This document shows positions 43,079 through 51,470 of a stretch of 64,000 bases of DNA, piece by piece (the first letter of the stretch is position 1; each line of letters opens with the position of its first letter). Position numbers and translations under genes: made by a program. Origin of the DNA: DTU015 sp964641455 (lineage in GTDB: Bacteria; Bacillota; Sulfobacillia; Fermentithermobacillales; Fermentithermobacillaceae); NCBI GenBank assembly GCA_964641455.1, contig CAZXLH010000002.1:1-64000 (forward strand), written 5' to 3'. The notes under the pieces are model-generated. The model was not told where the DNA came from and ran no database searches. It was given only the letters and a program-made list of their open reading frames with translations.

Positions 43079-44437
43079 ATGAAAAAAGTTCACTTTGTTG
43101 CAATAGGCGGGCAAGGGATGTCGGGTATCGCCCGTATTTTGCTGGACAGGGGCTTTGAAGTCTCAGGATCAGATGTAAAATCCAGCGTAATTACCCAACG
43201 GCTTAGCAAACTTGGAGCCAAAGTTTTTACCGGGCATCAAGCAAGCAACATTCTTGATCCGGACATAGTAGTTATCTCTTCAGCGATTTCTGAGGATAAC
43301 CCTGAAGTGATTGAAGCCAGAAGGCGAGGGATACCCATTGTTCACCGCATGGACATGCTGCTTAGCGCAATTGAGGGCAAGAAAATGATAGGGGTAGCAG
43401 GTGCTCACGGTAAAACTACGACTTCTGCGATGATTGCGTGGATTTTGGAGAAGGCGGGAGAAGATCCTACGTATCTGATTGGCGGTGACATTGGAAAAAA
43501 CGGAAACGCGAGATCGGGAAACGGGCCCTATGTTGTAGTAGAGACTGATGAAAGCGATGGCTCATTTCTTAAGTGTCACCCTGATGTAAGCGTTGTTACA
43601 AACATAGACAATGATCATTTGGAGTTTTGGGGTTGTTTAGAGTCATTGGAGAATGCTTTTTATTCATATCTTGGGCAGACCAAACCCGGGGGCTTAAGAA
43701 TCGTATGTTCTGATGATGAGTTGTTGCGAAAGTGGGCGGCCCGTAACCAAGATGTGGTTTCATATGGAGTCAGAAGTGAAGGTACGTGGCAGGTTACCGG
43801 CATAGTTGAAAAAGGATGGCGCACTACAGGTATGGTCTGTAAGCGTGGCAAGAGCGTGGCTTCATTAGAAATCGGATTGCCGGGAGTATATAACTTGCAG
43901 AATGCTTTAGGAGCTGTGGTCACTGCTGTCAGCGTAGGGCTTGATCCTCAGGTTGCATGCGACAGGCTGGGATCTTTTCCCGGGGTTAAACGTAGGCTTG
44001 AGCGTATTGGGGAATTTGGGGGAGTGTTAGTGCTAGATGACTTTGCTCACCACCCCAGCGAAATTTCAGTTGCATTGGAAGCTATAAGGAGCAGATTGCC
44101 TGGCTCAAAGATAATAGTGCTGTTTCAGCCTCACCGGTATTCACGTACCAGGCTTCTGCAAGATGAGTTTGGCCATGCATTTGCAAAAGCAGATATAGTG
44201 ATTGTCACAGGAATTTACAGTGGGCCCGGCGAGATACAAGATCAAGAAGTTAATCCTGAGTTTATCAGCAAATCAATAAGAAACGTCGGACATACAAGTG
44301 TCTACGAAGTTAACGATGTTGGCGAAGCATCGAAACTGGCTGCTGATATTTGTCGTAGGGATGATGTGTTGGTAACAATGGGAGCAGGGGACATATGGAA
44401 AGCACATGACATTCTTTTCGAGCTACTGGCGATTTGA
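43079..44437 (+). CDS. murC: UDP-MurNAc-L-alanine ligase
   Basis: First amino-acid addition to UDP-MurNAc. It has 452 residues with Mur ligase layout: HFVAIGGQGMSGIARIL at the N-terminus, ATP loop GVAGAHGKTTTSAMIAW, DESDGSFL, NIDNDHLEFW, and C-terminal LDDFAHHPSEISVAL and FQPHRYSRT. ATG 43079 with AAGAAGGTG about 6 bases upstream; the earlier TTG at 43043 has no SD. In many relatives murB follows murC; here murA follows. Confidence 0.96.
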   Translation: MKKVHFVAIGGQGMSGIARILLDRGFEVSGSDVKSSVITQRLSKLGAKVFTGHQASNILDPDIVVISSAISEDNPEVIEARRRGIPIVHRMDMLLSAIEGKKMIGVAGAHGKTTTSAMIAWILEKAGEDPTYLIGGDIGKNGNARSGNGPYVVVETDESDGSFLKCHPDVSVVTNIDNDHLEFWGCLESLENAFYSYLGQTKPGGLRIVCSDDELLRKWAARNQDVVSYGVRSEGTWQVTGIVEKGWRTTGMVCKRGKSVASLEIGLPGVYNLQNALGAVVTAVSVGLDPQVACDRLGSFPGVKRRLERIGEFGGVLVLDDFAHHPSEISVALEAIRSRLPGSKIIVLFQPHRYSRTRLLQDEFGHAFAKADIVIVTGIYSGPGEIQDQEVNPEFISKSIRNVGHTSVYEVNDVGEASKLAADICRRDDVLVTMGAGDIWKAHDILFELLAI

Positions 44438-44511
44438 GTAACCAGTTACCAGACAGTTTCGTACAATGAATAGAATATCAGGTTGCTGTTGCCGGGAGTG
44501 TGATAGAGCTA

Positions 44512-45774
44512 ATGTCAAGATTTGTTATTGTAGGCCGGAAGAAACTCTATGGAGAAATCGGAGTTAGCGGTGCGAAGAATGCAGTGCTTCCTATCATGGC
44601 TGCTTCGGTAATGGCCGATTCCCCGAGTATTTTGCATAATGTTCCGGATCTTGTGGATGTAAGGGTAATGGCAGAGCTCCTACGCGGCCTGGGTGTTAAA
44701 GTTGAAACCTTTGATGAGTCAGAACGTCAAACATTATACATTGATCCAACAACCATGGACAGTTACGTAGTTGACGAAACCCTAATGAGGCAAGTAAGGT
44801 CTTCGATCTTTCTTATGGGGCCTATATTGTCTAAAGAGGGCAAAGTACGGGTGTCGTATCCTGGAGGGTGTGATATTGGCCAGAGGCCCATAGATCAGCA
44901 CTTGAAAGGTCTAAGATCCCTGGGCGCATCTTTTCATGAAGCTCATGGCCACATAACAGCCGAAGCATCTCAATTGCAGGGGATTGACATTCACCTTGAT
45001 ATCCCATCTGTTGGAGCAACTGAGAATATTATGATGTGCGCTACCATGGCCGACGGAATTACTGTAATTCGAAACGCTGCTAAAGAACCGGAAATTGTTG
45101 ATTTACAGGGGTTCTTAAATGCTATGGGGGCCAGAATACGAGGTGCCGGTACCGATGTAATAAGAATTGAGGGGGTCGGGATCCTAAAGGGTTGTGAATA
45201 CTGTGTGATGCCTGACAGGATTGAGGTTGGCACTCTTATGGTAGCTGCGGCTATAACTGCAGGCGAGATTTACCTTAAGAATGTTATTGCAGAACACGTT
45301 CAGGCTGTCATATCTAAGCTTAGGGAAGTAGGAACCATTGTATCCGTTCTAAACAAAGGTATCTTGGTTAGAGGTTCTCAGAAACTTAAGCCGACAGATC
45401 TTAAGACGTTGCCATATCCTGGGTTTCCTACTGATATGCAGCCTCAGATGATGGCTTTGCTTTCTATTGGAGAAGGAACATCTGTTATAAGTGAGACCAT
45501 TTTTGAGTCAAGATTTAAGCAGGCTGAAGAGTTGGGAAGAATGGGAGCAAGGATACGTACAGAAGGCAGAACTGCTATAATAAAGGGAGTACCCAGGCTA
45601 TCCGGAGCTTTGGTTGAGTCTACTGATTTAAGATCCGGTGCTTCCCTGGTTTTGGCAGGGTTGTCTGCTGAAGGCAAGACAATTGTATCCGGAATTCACA
45701 ATGTCGACCGAGGATATGAGCGTCTTGAAAGCAAGCTGGCGGCATTGGGAGCTGACATAATTAGACAAGGTTGA
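44512..45774 (+). CDS. murA: UDP-GlcNAc 1-carboxyvinyltransferase
   Basis: Committed step of peptidoglycan synthesis: enolpyruvyl transfer from PEP to UDP-GlcNAc. About 420 residues: GVSGAKNAVLPIMAAS near the N-terminus, catalytic-loop PGGCDIGQRPIDQHLKG with the active Cys (the fosfomycin target), and PYPGFPTDMQPQMMALL. ATG 44512 matches family N-termini; an in-frame GTG at 44500 is an alternative. The catalytic Cys (not Asp) predicts fosfomycin sensitivity of this copy. Confidence 0.95.
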   Translation: MSRFVIVGRKKLYGEIGVSGAKNAVLPIMAASVMADSPSILHNVPDLVDVRVMAELLRGLGVKVETFDESERQTLYIDPTTMDSYVVDETLMRQVRSSIFLMGPILSKEGKVRVSYPGGCDIGQRPIDQHLKGLRSLGASFHEAHGHITAEASQLQGIDIHLDIPSVGATENIMMCATMADGITVIRNAAKEPEIVDLQGFLNAMGARIRGAGTDVIRIEGVGILKGCEYCVMPDRIEVGTLMVAAAITAGEIYLKNVIAEHVQAVISKLREVGTIVSVLNKGILVRGSQKLKPTDLKTLPYPGFPTDMQPQMMALLSIGEGTSVISETIFESRFKQAEELGRMGARIRTEGRTAIIKGVPRLSGALVESTDLRSGASLVLAGLSAEGKTIVSGIHNVDRGYERLESKLAALGADIIRQG

Positions 45775-45788
45775 GGTTTTTGACTCGT

Positions 45789-46562
45789 ATGAAGCGAGGA
45801 AAGAAAAGCACATCGAGAAGAAGAACAGCAAATACACCTGACGCTTCGGAAAGCGACAGAGTTGAGAGAGCAAGCCAGGGGTCTCCCTGGGTTTTGGTAG
45901 TTGTGTTTTTCTTTCTGACAGGTATATTCCTTTTTCTAAGATCTCCTTACTTTTCTGTTAAGCATTATGTGATTAATGGTGCGGACAGAGTTTCTCACGA
46001 GGAGATTATTGCCAGGAGTACCCAGCGTTCAGATAATATTTTTGACTTGGATTTGGACAAGATCCAAAAAGCCATAGAATCGTCGCCATGGATCAAGGAA
46101 GTGGGTTGTACTGTGAAAATACCTAACACACTCGTTATCGATGTGGTGGAACGAAAGCCCATTGCTTTTGCGCCGATTGGCGGTAAAATGTGGCTTATTG
46201 ATGGACAAGGCCGCGTACTTCAAGAAGACGATGGGGTGTGTGAGAATTTGATTGCTTTTACCGGAATCGAAGGCATAGTTGCACCGGGGCAATTTCTGGA
46301 TCTACGATACGATTGGGGCCTTAAAGTAATATCAGAACTAGGTTCGTTGGCACAAGAAAAAGTAATCGAAGTTAATGTTCAAAGCGCAGAATGTATGTTA
46401 ATTTTTAATGATGGATGCAAGGTTTTTTTGGGTGAGGAAGAACCTGGTTCAGAAGCCAAGGTAGAGTTGCTGGAATCATTAATCAGCGAGCTCGATGAGG
46501 AAGGAAAAATTGCTGAATACATTGATTTGCGCTTCGACAGGCATGCAGTTAAACTGAAATAA
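45789..46562 (+). CDS. ftsQ: FtsQ/DivIB-type division protein
   Basis: A protein of about 257 residues with a basic cytoplasmic tail, one membrane segment (about 33-53) and an extracellular POTRA domain (FSVKHYVINGADRVSHEEII, about 57-125), followed by the FtsQ domain (about 130-257). It joins FtsL/DivIC in the septal complex. The start is uncertain: ATG 45789, TTG 45780 and TTG 45771 are all in frame; only GAGG at 45773-45776 is near, which favours 45789 at long spacing. It follows or overlaps the murA end. Confidence 0.85.
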   Translation: MKRGKKSTSRRRTANTPDASESDRVERASQGSPWVLVVVFFFLTGIFLFLRSPYFSVKHYVINGADRVSHEEIIARSTQRSDNIFDLDLDKIQKAIESSPWIKEVGCTVKIPNTLVIDVVERKPIAFAPIGGKMWLIDGQGRVLQEDDGVCENLIAFTGIEGIVAPGQFLDLRYDWGLKVISELGSLAQEKVIEVNVQSAECMLIFNDGCKVFLGEEEPGSEAKVELLESLISELDEEGKIAEYIDLRFDRHAVKLK

Positions 46563-46585
46563 TAAGAAACGGAGGTGGAAACACT

Positions 46586-47302
46586 GTGAGCCGTCGTGGT
46601 TCTCAGATAGCACTCACTATTATATTTGTGTTATTTGGCTTTATGCTAGCCACTCAATTACGAGTGCGGCCACCTATGCCTGCAAATGTTCATTATCAGC
46701 GAGCAGAGGAATTGTCCATGTTACTGGATGCTACAGAAGAAGAAAGAGACCGTTTGAAAGATGAAGTGAAGGTTTTGCGAGATCGTGTGGCAGAAGCGAT
46801 GGTGGCAAGTGAGAGTCAGGTCAAAGTGTTACAGGAAGAACTTCTCAAAGCCAGGGTATTGGCTGGGCTTGTTGAAGTCAAAGGCCCAGGAGTCACAGTC
46901 GAGATGAGCGATGCTCAGAAGGAGGCTGCTGCAGGCCAGGATCCCAATCTTTATATTATCCATGATGATGATGTACTGGCCGTGGTTAATGAGCTTTTCG
47001 CAGCGGGAGCAGAAGGAATGTCCATTAATGGACAGCGGGTTGTAGCAACTACAGAAATTCGTTGCGCAGGCGCTGTACTCATGATTAATGGAGTAAGGCT
47101 TGCCCCGCCCCTTAAGATCCAGGCGATTGGAGATCCTGAAGTGTTGCAAAACGCTCTCAAAATGCGTGGAGGAGTTGTGGACAACCTTACTTTTTGGGGT
47201 ATAGATGTAAAGATTAAGGCAGAGCAGGAAATTGTGTTGCCTGCCTACAGTGGTTCACTTAAGTTTCGATTTGCAAATCCAGTTCAAAAAGAGGGATCGT
47301 AA
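46586..47302 (+). CDS. DUF881 family protein
   Basis: A 238-residue bitopic protein: membrane segment (about 8-25), coiled coil (about 40-90) and an extracytoplasmic domain with the DUF881 signatures VEVKGPGVTVEMSDA, NELFAAGAEGMSINGQR and APPLKIQAIGDPE. In Bacillus and Clostridia DUF881 genes (YlxW/YlxX-like) sit between divIB and ftsZ, as here, and are suspected division accessories. GTG start with GGAGGTGG about 10 bases upstream. Confidence 0.88.
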   Translation: MSRRGSQIALTIIFVLFGFMLATQLRVRPPMPANVHYQRAEELSMLLDATEEERDRLKDEVKVLRDRVAEAMVASESQVKVLQEELLKARVLAGLVEVKGPGVTVEMSDAQKEAAAGQDPNLYIIHDDDVLAVVNELFAAGAEGMSINGQRVVATTEIRCAGAVLMINGVRLAPPLKIQAIGDPEVLQNALKMRGGVVDNLTFWGIDVKIKAEQEIVLPAYSGSLKFRFANPVQKEGS

Positions 47303-47685
47303 TGTGGTATCTTTTTGCAGCCTTGCTTCTCGGAATTGTCATTGGGCTTAACATCCCATGGAAGATTCCGGAGATTCTTGCACGTTACCTGGCAGTGAGT
47401 CTTTTGGCAGGCGTTGACACTTCTCTTGGAGGATTACGAGCAAGTCTTGAGGGCGATTTCGATATTGTTATATTTGTAACCGGTTTTCTTGGCAATACGG
47501 TTCTTGCTGCTCTTTTCGTCTACATGGGAGACATTTTAGGTATTGAACTATATCTCGCTGCAGTTGTAGCGCTTGGAGTGAGAATCTTTAACAATTTGGG
47601 CGTAATACGACGACTATACTTGAGGGAATGGACAGGCGAGGAAACTGAGGATAAAGCCACAACTCAGGCCAAAAGTGAAGGTTAA
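47302..47685 (+). CDS. sbp: small basic protein Sbp (DUF1290)
   Basis: A 127-residue membrane protein with about three hydrophobic segments and the family motif IPEILARYLAVSLLAGVDT, then GGLRASLEGDFD and ALGVRIFNNLGVIRR. In Bacillus, sbp lies directly upstream of ftsA-ftsZ. Function is not established. Its ATG overlaps the DUF881 stop (TAATG). The C-terminal tail is acidic rather than basic. Confidence 0.88.
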   Translation: MWYLFAALLLGIVIGLNIPWKIPEILARYLAVSLLAGVDTSLGGLRASLEGDFDIVIFVTGFLGNTVLAALFVYMGDILGIELYLAAVVALGVRIFNNLGVIRRLYLREWTGEETEDKATTQAKSEG

Positions 47686-47738
47686 TTGCAGGGTAGTGTT
47701 GAAAATATAGCTGACTAGGAGAGGGGAGTTGTGTGGCC

Positions 47739-48797
47739 ATGTTCGAAGAGGAACCCAGATATGCTAACTTAAAAGTAATTGGTGTAGGCGGAGGTGGCAC
47801 AAACGCTGTCAATCGGATGATTGAGGCCGATATTCAGGGAGTAGAGTTTATTTGCATTAATACTGATGCCCAGGCACTGAATTTGTCAATGGCCCCTGCT
47901 AAACTTCAGATCGGGCAGGATCTTACAAGGGGCTTAGGTGCAGGCGCTAACCCAGAGGTAGGAGAGAAAGCCGCTGAGGAATCACGAGAAGACATTGTTG
48001 AGCATCTTAAGGGAGCTGACATGGTCTTTATTACTGCCGGTATGGGAGGCGGCACCGGAACAGGCGGAACTCCTATTGTTGCCCAGGCCGCAAAGGAGGT
48101 TGGAGCCCTGACTGTTGGGGTAGTGACCAAACCCTTCTCCTTTGAAGGCCGGCGAAGAATGGCTGTAGCGCTAGAGGGTATTGAGAAATTGCGTGACAAT
48201 GTAGACACGCTAATAGTTATTCCCAATGACAGGCTGTTACAGGTTGTGGCTAAAGATTCCTCGATTTTAGATGCTTTTAAGGTTGCTGATGATGTACTTC
48301 GCCATGGAGTTCAAGGCATTTCCGATTTGGTTTGTGTTCCCGGCCTGATCAACTTGGATTTTGCTGATGTCCGGACCATTATGATGGACACCGGGTCTGC
48401 TTTGATGGGTATTGGTATAGCCCATGGTGAAAACAAAGCAAAAGAAGCCGCTATGCAGGCGATTGCCAGTCCGTTGCTTGAAGCGACTATAGATGGGGCA
48501 AAGGGTGTCTTGATGAATGTTACCGGAGGGCCTGATCTTGGGATCTTTGAAGTTAATGAAGCTGCTGAAATTGTAATGCAATCTGCAGATTCTGACGCAA
48601 ATATCATTTTCGGTGCCGTGATTAACGAGGAGTTTGAAGATACCATACAAATAACCGTAATCGCCACAGGTTTCGATAACAGCTCAGCTAAGCGGTTAGT
48701 TCAGCCTAAACAACCATTTGTCAAGATTGAGAGCAAGGATTTACTGGAGGTCCCAACTTTTTTGCGAAGATCAAAACGTGATGAAAAACCTCGGTAA
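47739..48797 (+). CDS. ftsZ: cell division GTPase FtsZ
   Basis: Tubulin-like protein forming the Z-ring. About 352 residues: VIGVGGGGTNAVNRMI (T1), GMGGGTGTGGTPIVA (T4 signature), and T7-loop NLDFADVRTIMMDTGSALMG with the catalytic Asp. The C-terminal linker is very short and ends with a conserved binding peptide LEVPTFLRRSKR that normally contacts FtsA, SepF or EzrA-like anchors. ATG 47739 is 10 bases from GAGGGGAG; GTG 47733 is an alternative. ftsA is not upstream, unlike Bacillus. Confidence 0.97.
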   Translation: MFEEEPRYANLKVIGVGGGGTNAVNRMIEADIQGVEFICINTDAQALNLSMAPAKLQIGQDLTRGLGAGANPEVGEKAAEESREDIVEHLKGADMVFITAGMGGGTGTGGTPIVAQAAKEVGALTVGVVTKPFSFEGRRRMAVALEGIEKLRDNVDTLIVIPNDRLLQVVAKDSSILDAFKVADDVLRHGVQGISDLVCVPGLINLDFADVRTIMMDTGSALMGIGIAHGENKAKEAAMQAIASPLLEATIDGAKGVLMNVTGGPDLGIFEVNEAAEIVMQSADSDANIIFGAVINEEFEDTIQITVIATGFDNSSAKRLVQPKQPFVKIESKDLLEVPTFLRRSKRDEKPR

Positions 48798-48807
48798 AAA
48801 CGCTATT

Positions 48808-48855
48808 TGCCGAAAACACATAGTTACATAGTTCGCGTCTGAAACCCTGTATGAT
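48808..48855 (+). promoter_or_regulatory. candidate Spo0A-controlled promoter of spoIIGA-sigE
   Basis: TGCCGAA at 48808-48814 fits the Spo0A box TGNCGAA. Downstream, GTTACA (48823-48828) and TATGAT (48850-48855) are separated by 21 bases, similar to the unusually wide spacing of the Bacillus subtilis spoIIG promoter (SigA with Spo0A). It lies in the 120-base gap between ftsZ and spoIIGA. Individually these elements are weak; the arrangement is what is suggestive. Confidence 0.4.
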
Positions 48856-48917
48856 CTTAATTGGGCATAAAAGTGGACAGACATGAATATCCATGTCCAT
48901 ACGGGGTGATCACGTAC

Positions 48918-49802
48918 GTGAAGAGTTATATCTATTTGGACGTACTGTTTTTTGTAAACCTCATAGTAAACTATGTAATGCTCTTGGCTGCAGGGAAAAT
49001 GGTAGGCAAGTCGTTCGAGCTTAAGAGGGCGGTTATCGCTTCTTGTTTGGGCGGTTTGTATTCAGTTTGCTCATTGATAGTTCCTTTTCAATGCTTCTTC
49101 GGTTTTCCGGCAAGAGTTCTTTTCGGACTTCTCATGGTCGCCCTTTCATACCCTGAAGTTTGTGGTATATCATTTCTTGGCCTTGCAGGTTCGTTCTACC
49201 TATGTTCCGCTGTAGTTGCGGGTACAGCAATGGCCCTGTATGTTTGGGGCAACCCAAGTATCATACACTCTAATTTCGTGCAGGGATATTACGGCGTCCA
49301 ATGGTGGACTCTGGCCCTTTCGCTGTTAATAGTGTCTTCGTCAGGCTTCTTGTGGAGAACTTTAAATTTTCCTACCATTCGGCACCTACCGCTAATGCAA
49401 ATAGAGATAACTGTAAACGATCATTGCGTTTCGCTGATCGGCCTGGTCGATACCGGCAATGATTTGAGAGATCCGGTTTCCGGGCTTCCGGTGATAGTAG
49501 TCGACTGGGATTGCCTGAAAGGCATGATGCCTGATGAAGTATCCTGTTTCTTCCTGTCTACTTGGAGTTTGGTTACAGCGAAGCTTACAGAATTGGCAAT
49601 TGGCCGGAAATTAAGGTTGATTCCCTATGAAAGTGTATCCGGCAACAGAGGTGTTCTGCCAGGCTTCAAGCCTGATGCACTGTTTGTGGTTGGGAAGCAC
49701 GGAAAACTCAGAAAACACGCCGTAGTAGGAGTCTCTGAGAAGCCGCTGAGTTCCGAAGGACTATATCAGGCTTTGCTACATCCCGAACTTGTGAATTTAT
49801 AA
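48918..49802 (+). CDS. spoIIGA: sporulation sigma-E processing peptidase SpoIIGA
   Basis: Membrane-bound aspartic protease that removes the pro-peptide of SigE in the mother cell after the forespore signal SpoIIR. About 294 residues: five membrane segments in the N-terminal half (about 1-155) and a C-terminal protease domain with the active motif GLVDTGNDLRDP. GTG 48918 is chosen because GGGGTGAT is about 8 bases upstream and the family begins near KxYIYLDVLFFxN. sigE follows after 38 bases. Confidence 0.93.
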   Translation: MKSYIYLDVLFFVNLIVNYVMLLAAGKMVGKSFELKRAVIASCLGGLYSVCSLIVPFQCFFGFPARVLFGLLMVALSYPEVCGISFLGLAGSFYLCSAVVAGTAMALYVWGNPSIIHSNFVQGYYGVQWWTLALSLLIVSSSGFLWRTLNFPTIRHLPLMQIEITVNDHCVSLIGLVDTGNDLRDPVSGLPVIVVDWDCLKGMMPDEVSCFFLSTWSLVTAKLTELAIGRKLRLIPYESVSGNRGVLPGFKPDALFVVGKHGKLRKHAVVGVSEKPLSSEGLYQALLHPELVNL

Positions 49803-49840
49803 ATCGTTATTCGAGTTTGCGCGCAGGGAGGTGTTTTGTT

Positions 49841-50566
49841 TTGATATCATGGAACGAATTGAGATTAATGCTCTCTGTAAAATGGGCTCGCCTGGTTGCG
49901 AGGCTGGGCCTTCACAGCAGGATAGATTACATTGGAGGGGCAGAAGCGCTGCCTCCGCCTTTGTCGCAAGAAGAAGAGAGTACCTTGCTATCACGGCTTA
50001 CAGATGGAAGTTCAGATGTCAGATCCACCTTAATTGAAAGGAACTTAAGGCTTGTTGTTTACATTGCGAAAAAATTCGAAAACACCGGAATTCCAATTGA
50101 CGATTTGGTTTCTATCGGTTCAATAGGCCTCATTAAGGCAGTGTCTACATTCGATGTATCAAAAAATATAAGACTGGCTACCTATGCTTCAAAATGTATT
50201 GAAAACGAAATTTTGATGTATCTGCGCAGGACTATGAAAACCAAGTTTGAAATTTCTTTTGATGAACCTTTGAATGTTGATGGCGAAGGAAACGAACTTT
50301 GCCTTTCAGATGTGAAAGGCACCCCTCCGGATCTCATTTACTACGATCTTGAGAAGGAAGATGACAAGCAGATGCTCAGATTAGTGCTAAGCAGGCTCCC
50401 CTGGAGAGAACGAACTATTGTTGATCTGCGATATGGTTTAAAGGACGGAGTTGAACGCACCCAAAAACAGGTTGCAGATATGCTGGGCATTTCACAATCC
50501 TACATTTCCCGGCTAGAGAAGAAAATCATGCAGAGATTGCAGAAAGACATAGTTAGCCTTCAGTAA
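49841..50566 (+). CDS. sigE: RNA polymerase sigma factor SigE (pro-SigE)
   Basis: Mother-cell sigma factor of early sporulation. It has 241 residues. The N-terminal pro-sequence (about 1-28) contains ELRLMLSVKWARLVARLGLH, followed by DYIGGAEALPPPLSQEEE as in Bacillus pro-SigE. Region 2 has RNLRLVVYIAKKFENTGI and IGSIGLIKAVSTFDVS; region 4 has ISQSYISRLEKK. TTG 49841 has GGGAGGTG 8 bases upstream. It lies directly after its processing protease. Confidence 0.96.
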   Translation: MISWNELRLMLSVKWARLVARLGLHSRIDYIGGAEALPPPLSQEEESTLLSRLTDGSSDVRSTLIERNLRLVVYIAKKFENTGIPIDDLVSIGSIGLIKAVSTFDVSKNIRLATYASKCIENEILMYLRRTMKTKFEISFDEPLNVDGEGNELCLSDVKGTPPDLIYYDLEKEDDKQMLRLVLSRLPWRERTIVDLRYGLKDGVERTQKQVADMLGISQSYISRLEKKIMQRLQKDIVSLQ

Positions 50567-50594
50567 GGTTGTATAACAAACACAAAGCCAATTT

Positions 50595-50624
50595 GTATAA
50601 CCCCTGGTAATTGCGGCAATACTT
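50595..50624 (+). promoter_or_regulatory. SigF-like promoter for sigG-spoIIR
   Basis: GTATA (50595-50599) and GGCAATACTT (50615-50624) fit the SigF consensus GywTA and GgnrAnAnTw in every defined position, with a 15-base spacer (usual 16). In Bacillus subtilis sigG is transcribed by SigF in the forespore. The predicted start near 50631 leaves a short leader before the sigG TTG. Confidence 0.6.
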
Positions 50625-50672
50625 TTTATGAGAGACTTCAGCAAAAACTGGCAAACCGACCGGGGGGGAATA

Positions 50673-51452
50673 TTGGCTTTGTACAAAGTCGAGATCTGTG
50701 GAGTTAATACCAGTCAACTACCGGTGCTATCATCCTCTAAAATGCGCGAGCTCTTTATTTCCAAGCAAAATGGCGATCCAACCGCCAGAGAAAAATTGGT
50801 AAACGGAAACTTAAGATTGGTTCTTAGTGTAATTCAGCGGTTTTCCAACCGGGGTGAATACGTTGACGATCTTTTCCAGGTAGGATGCATTGGCCTCATT
50901 AAAGCCATTGACAATTTCGATCTTAGCCAAAATGTAAAATTTTCCACTTATGCCGTTCCTATGATAATCGGTGAGATAAAGCGGTATCTTAGGGACAACA
51001 ACCCTATCCGTGTGTCGAGATCGCTTAGGGATACTGCTTACCGTGCACTTCAAACACGTGATTCCCTGATCGCAAGATTTGGCAGAGAGCCTTCTATGAG
51101 TGAAATCTCACAACACCTAGAGACTCCGGAGGACGAAATTGTGTATGCACTTGATGCCATACAAGAGCCGATTAGCCTGTTTGAACCCGTCTACCATGAC
51201 GGGGGTGATCCAATATACGTCATGGACCAGGTAAAGGACGAAAAGGGAGAAGACTCAGCATGGCTTCAGGAAATATCTATCAATGAGTCTATTCAGAAAT
51301 TATCCCAGCGAGAACAGGCAATAATAAGAATGAGATTTTTTGAGGGAAAAACACAAATGGAGGTTGCTCAGGAAATAGGAATTTCTCAGGCTCAAGTTTC
51401 AAGGCTTGAAAAAGCGGCGCTGATACAAATGAGACAGGATATGACTCAGTAA
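50673..51452 (+). CDS. sigG: RNA polymerase sigma factor SigG
   Basis: Late forespore sigma factor. About 259 residues with the diagnostic N-terminus YKVEICGVNTSQLPVL, region 2 GNLRLVLSVIQRFSNRGEY and FQVGCIGLIKAIDNFDLS, region 3 NPIRVSRSLRDTAYRAL, the SigG-type DAIQEPISLFEPVYHDGGD and region 4 ISQAQVSRLEKAAL. Start is TTG 50673 or TTG 50679; a G-run at 50662-50668 serves as SD. It follows sigE by about 106 bases that contain the SigF-like promoter; spoIIR follows after 18 bases. Confidence 0.96.
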   Translation: MALYKVEICGVNTSQLPVLSSSKMRELFISKQNGDPTAREKLVNGNLRLVLSVIQRFSNRGEYVDDLFQVGCIGLIKAIDNFDLSQNVKFSTYAVPMIIGEIKRYLRDNNPIRVSRSLRDTAYRALQTRDSLIARFGREPSMSEISQHLETPEDEIVYALDAIQEPISLFEPVYHDGGDPIYVMDQVKDEKGEDSAWLQEISINESIQKLSQREQAIIRMRFFEGKTQMEVAQEIGISQAQVSRLEKAALIQMRQDMTQ

Positions 51453-51470
51453 GATAGGAGGTGTGCAATT

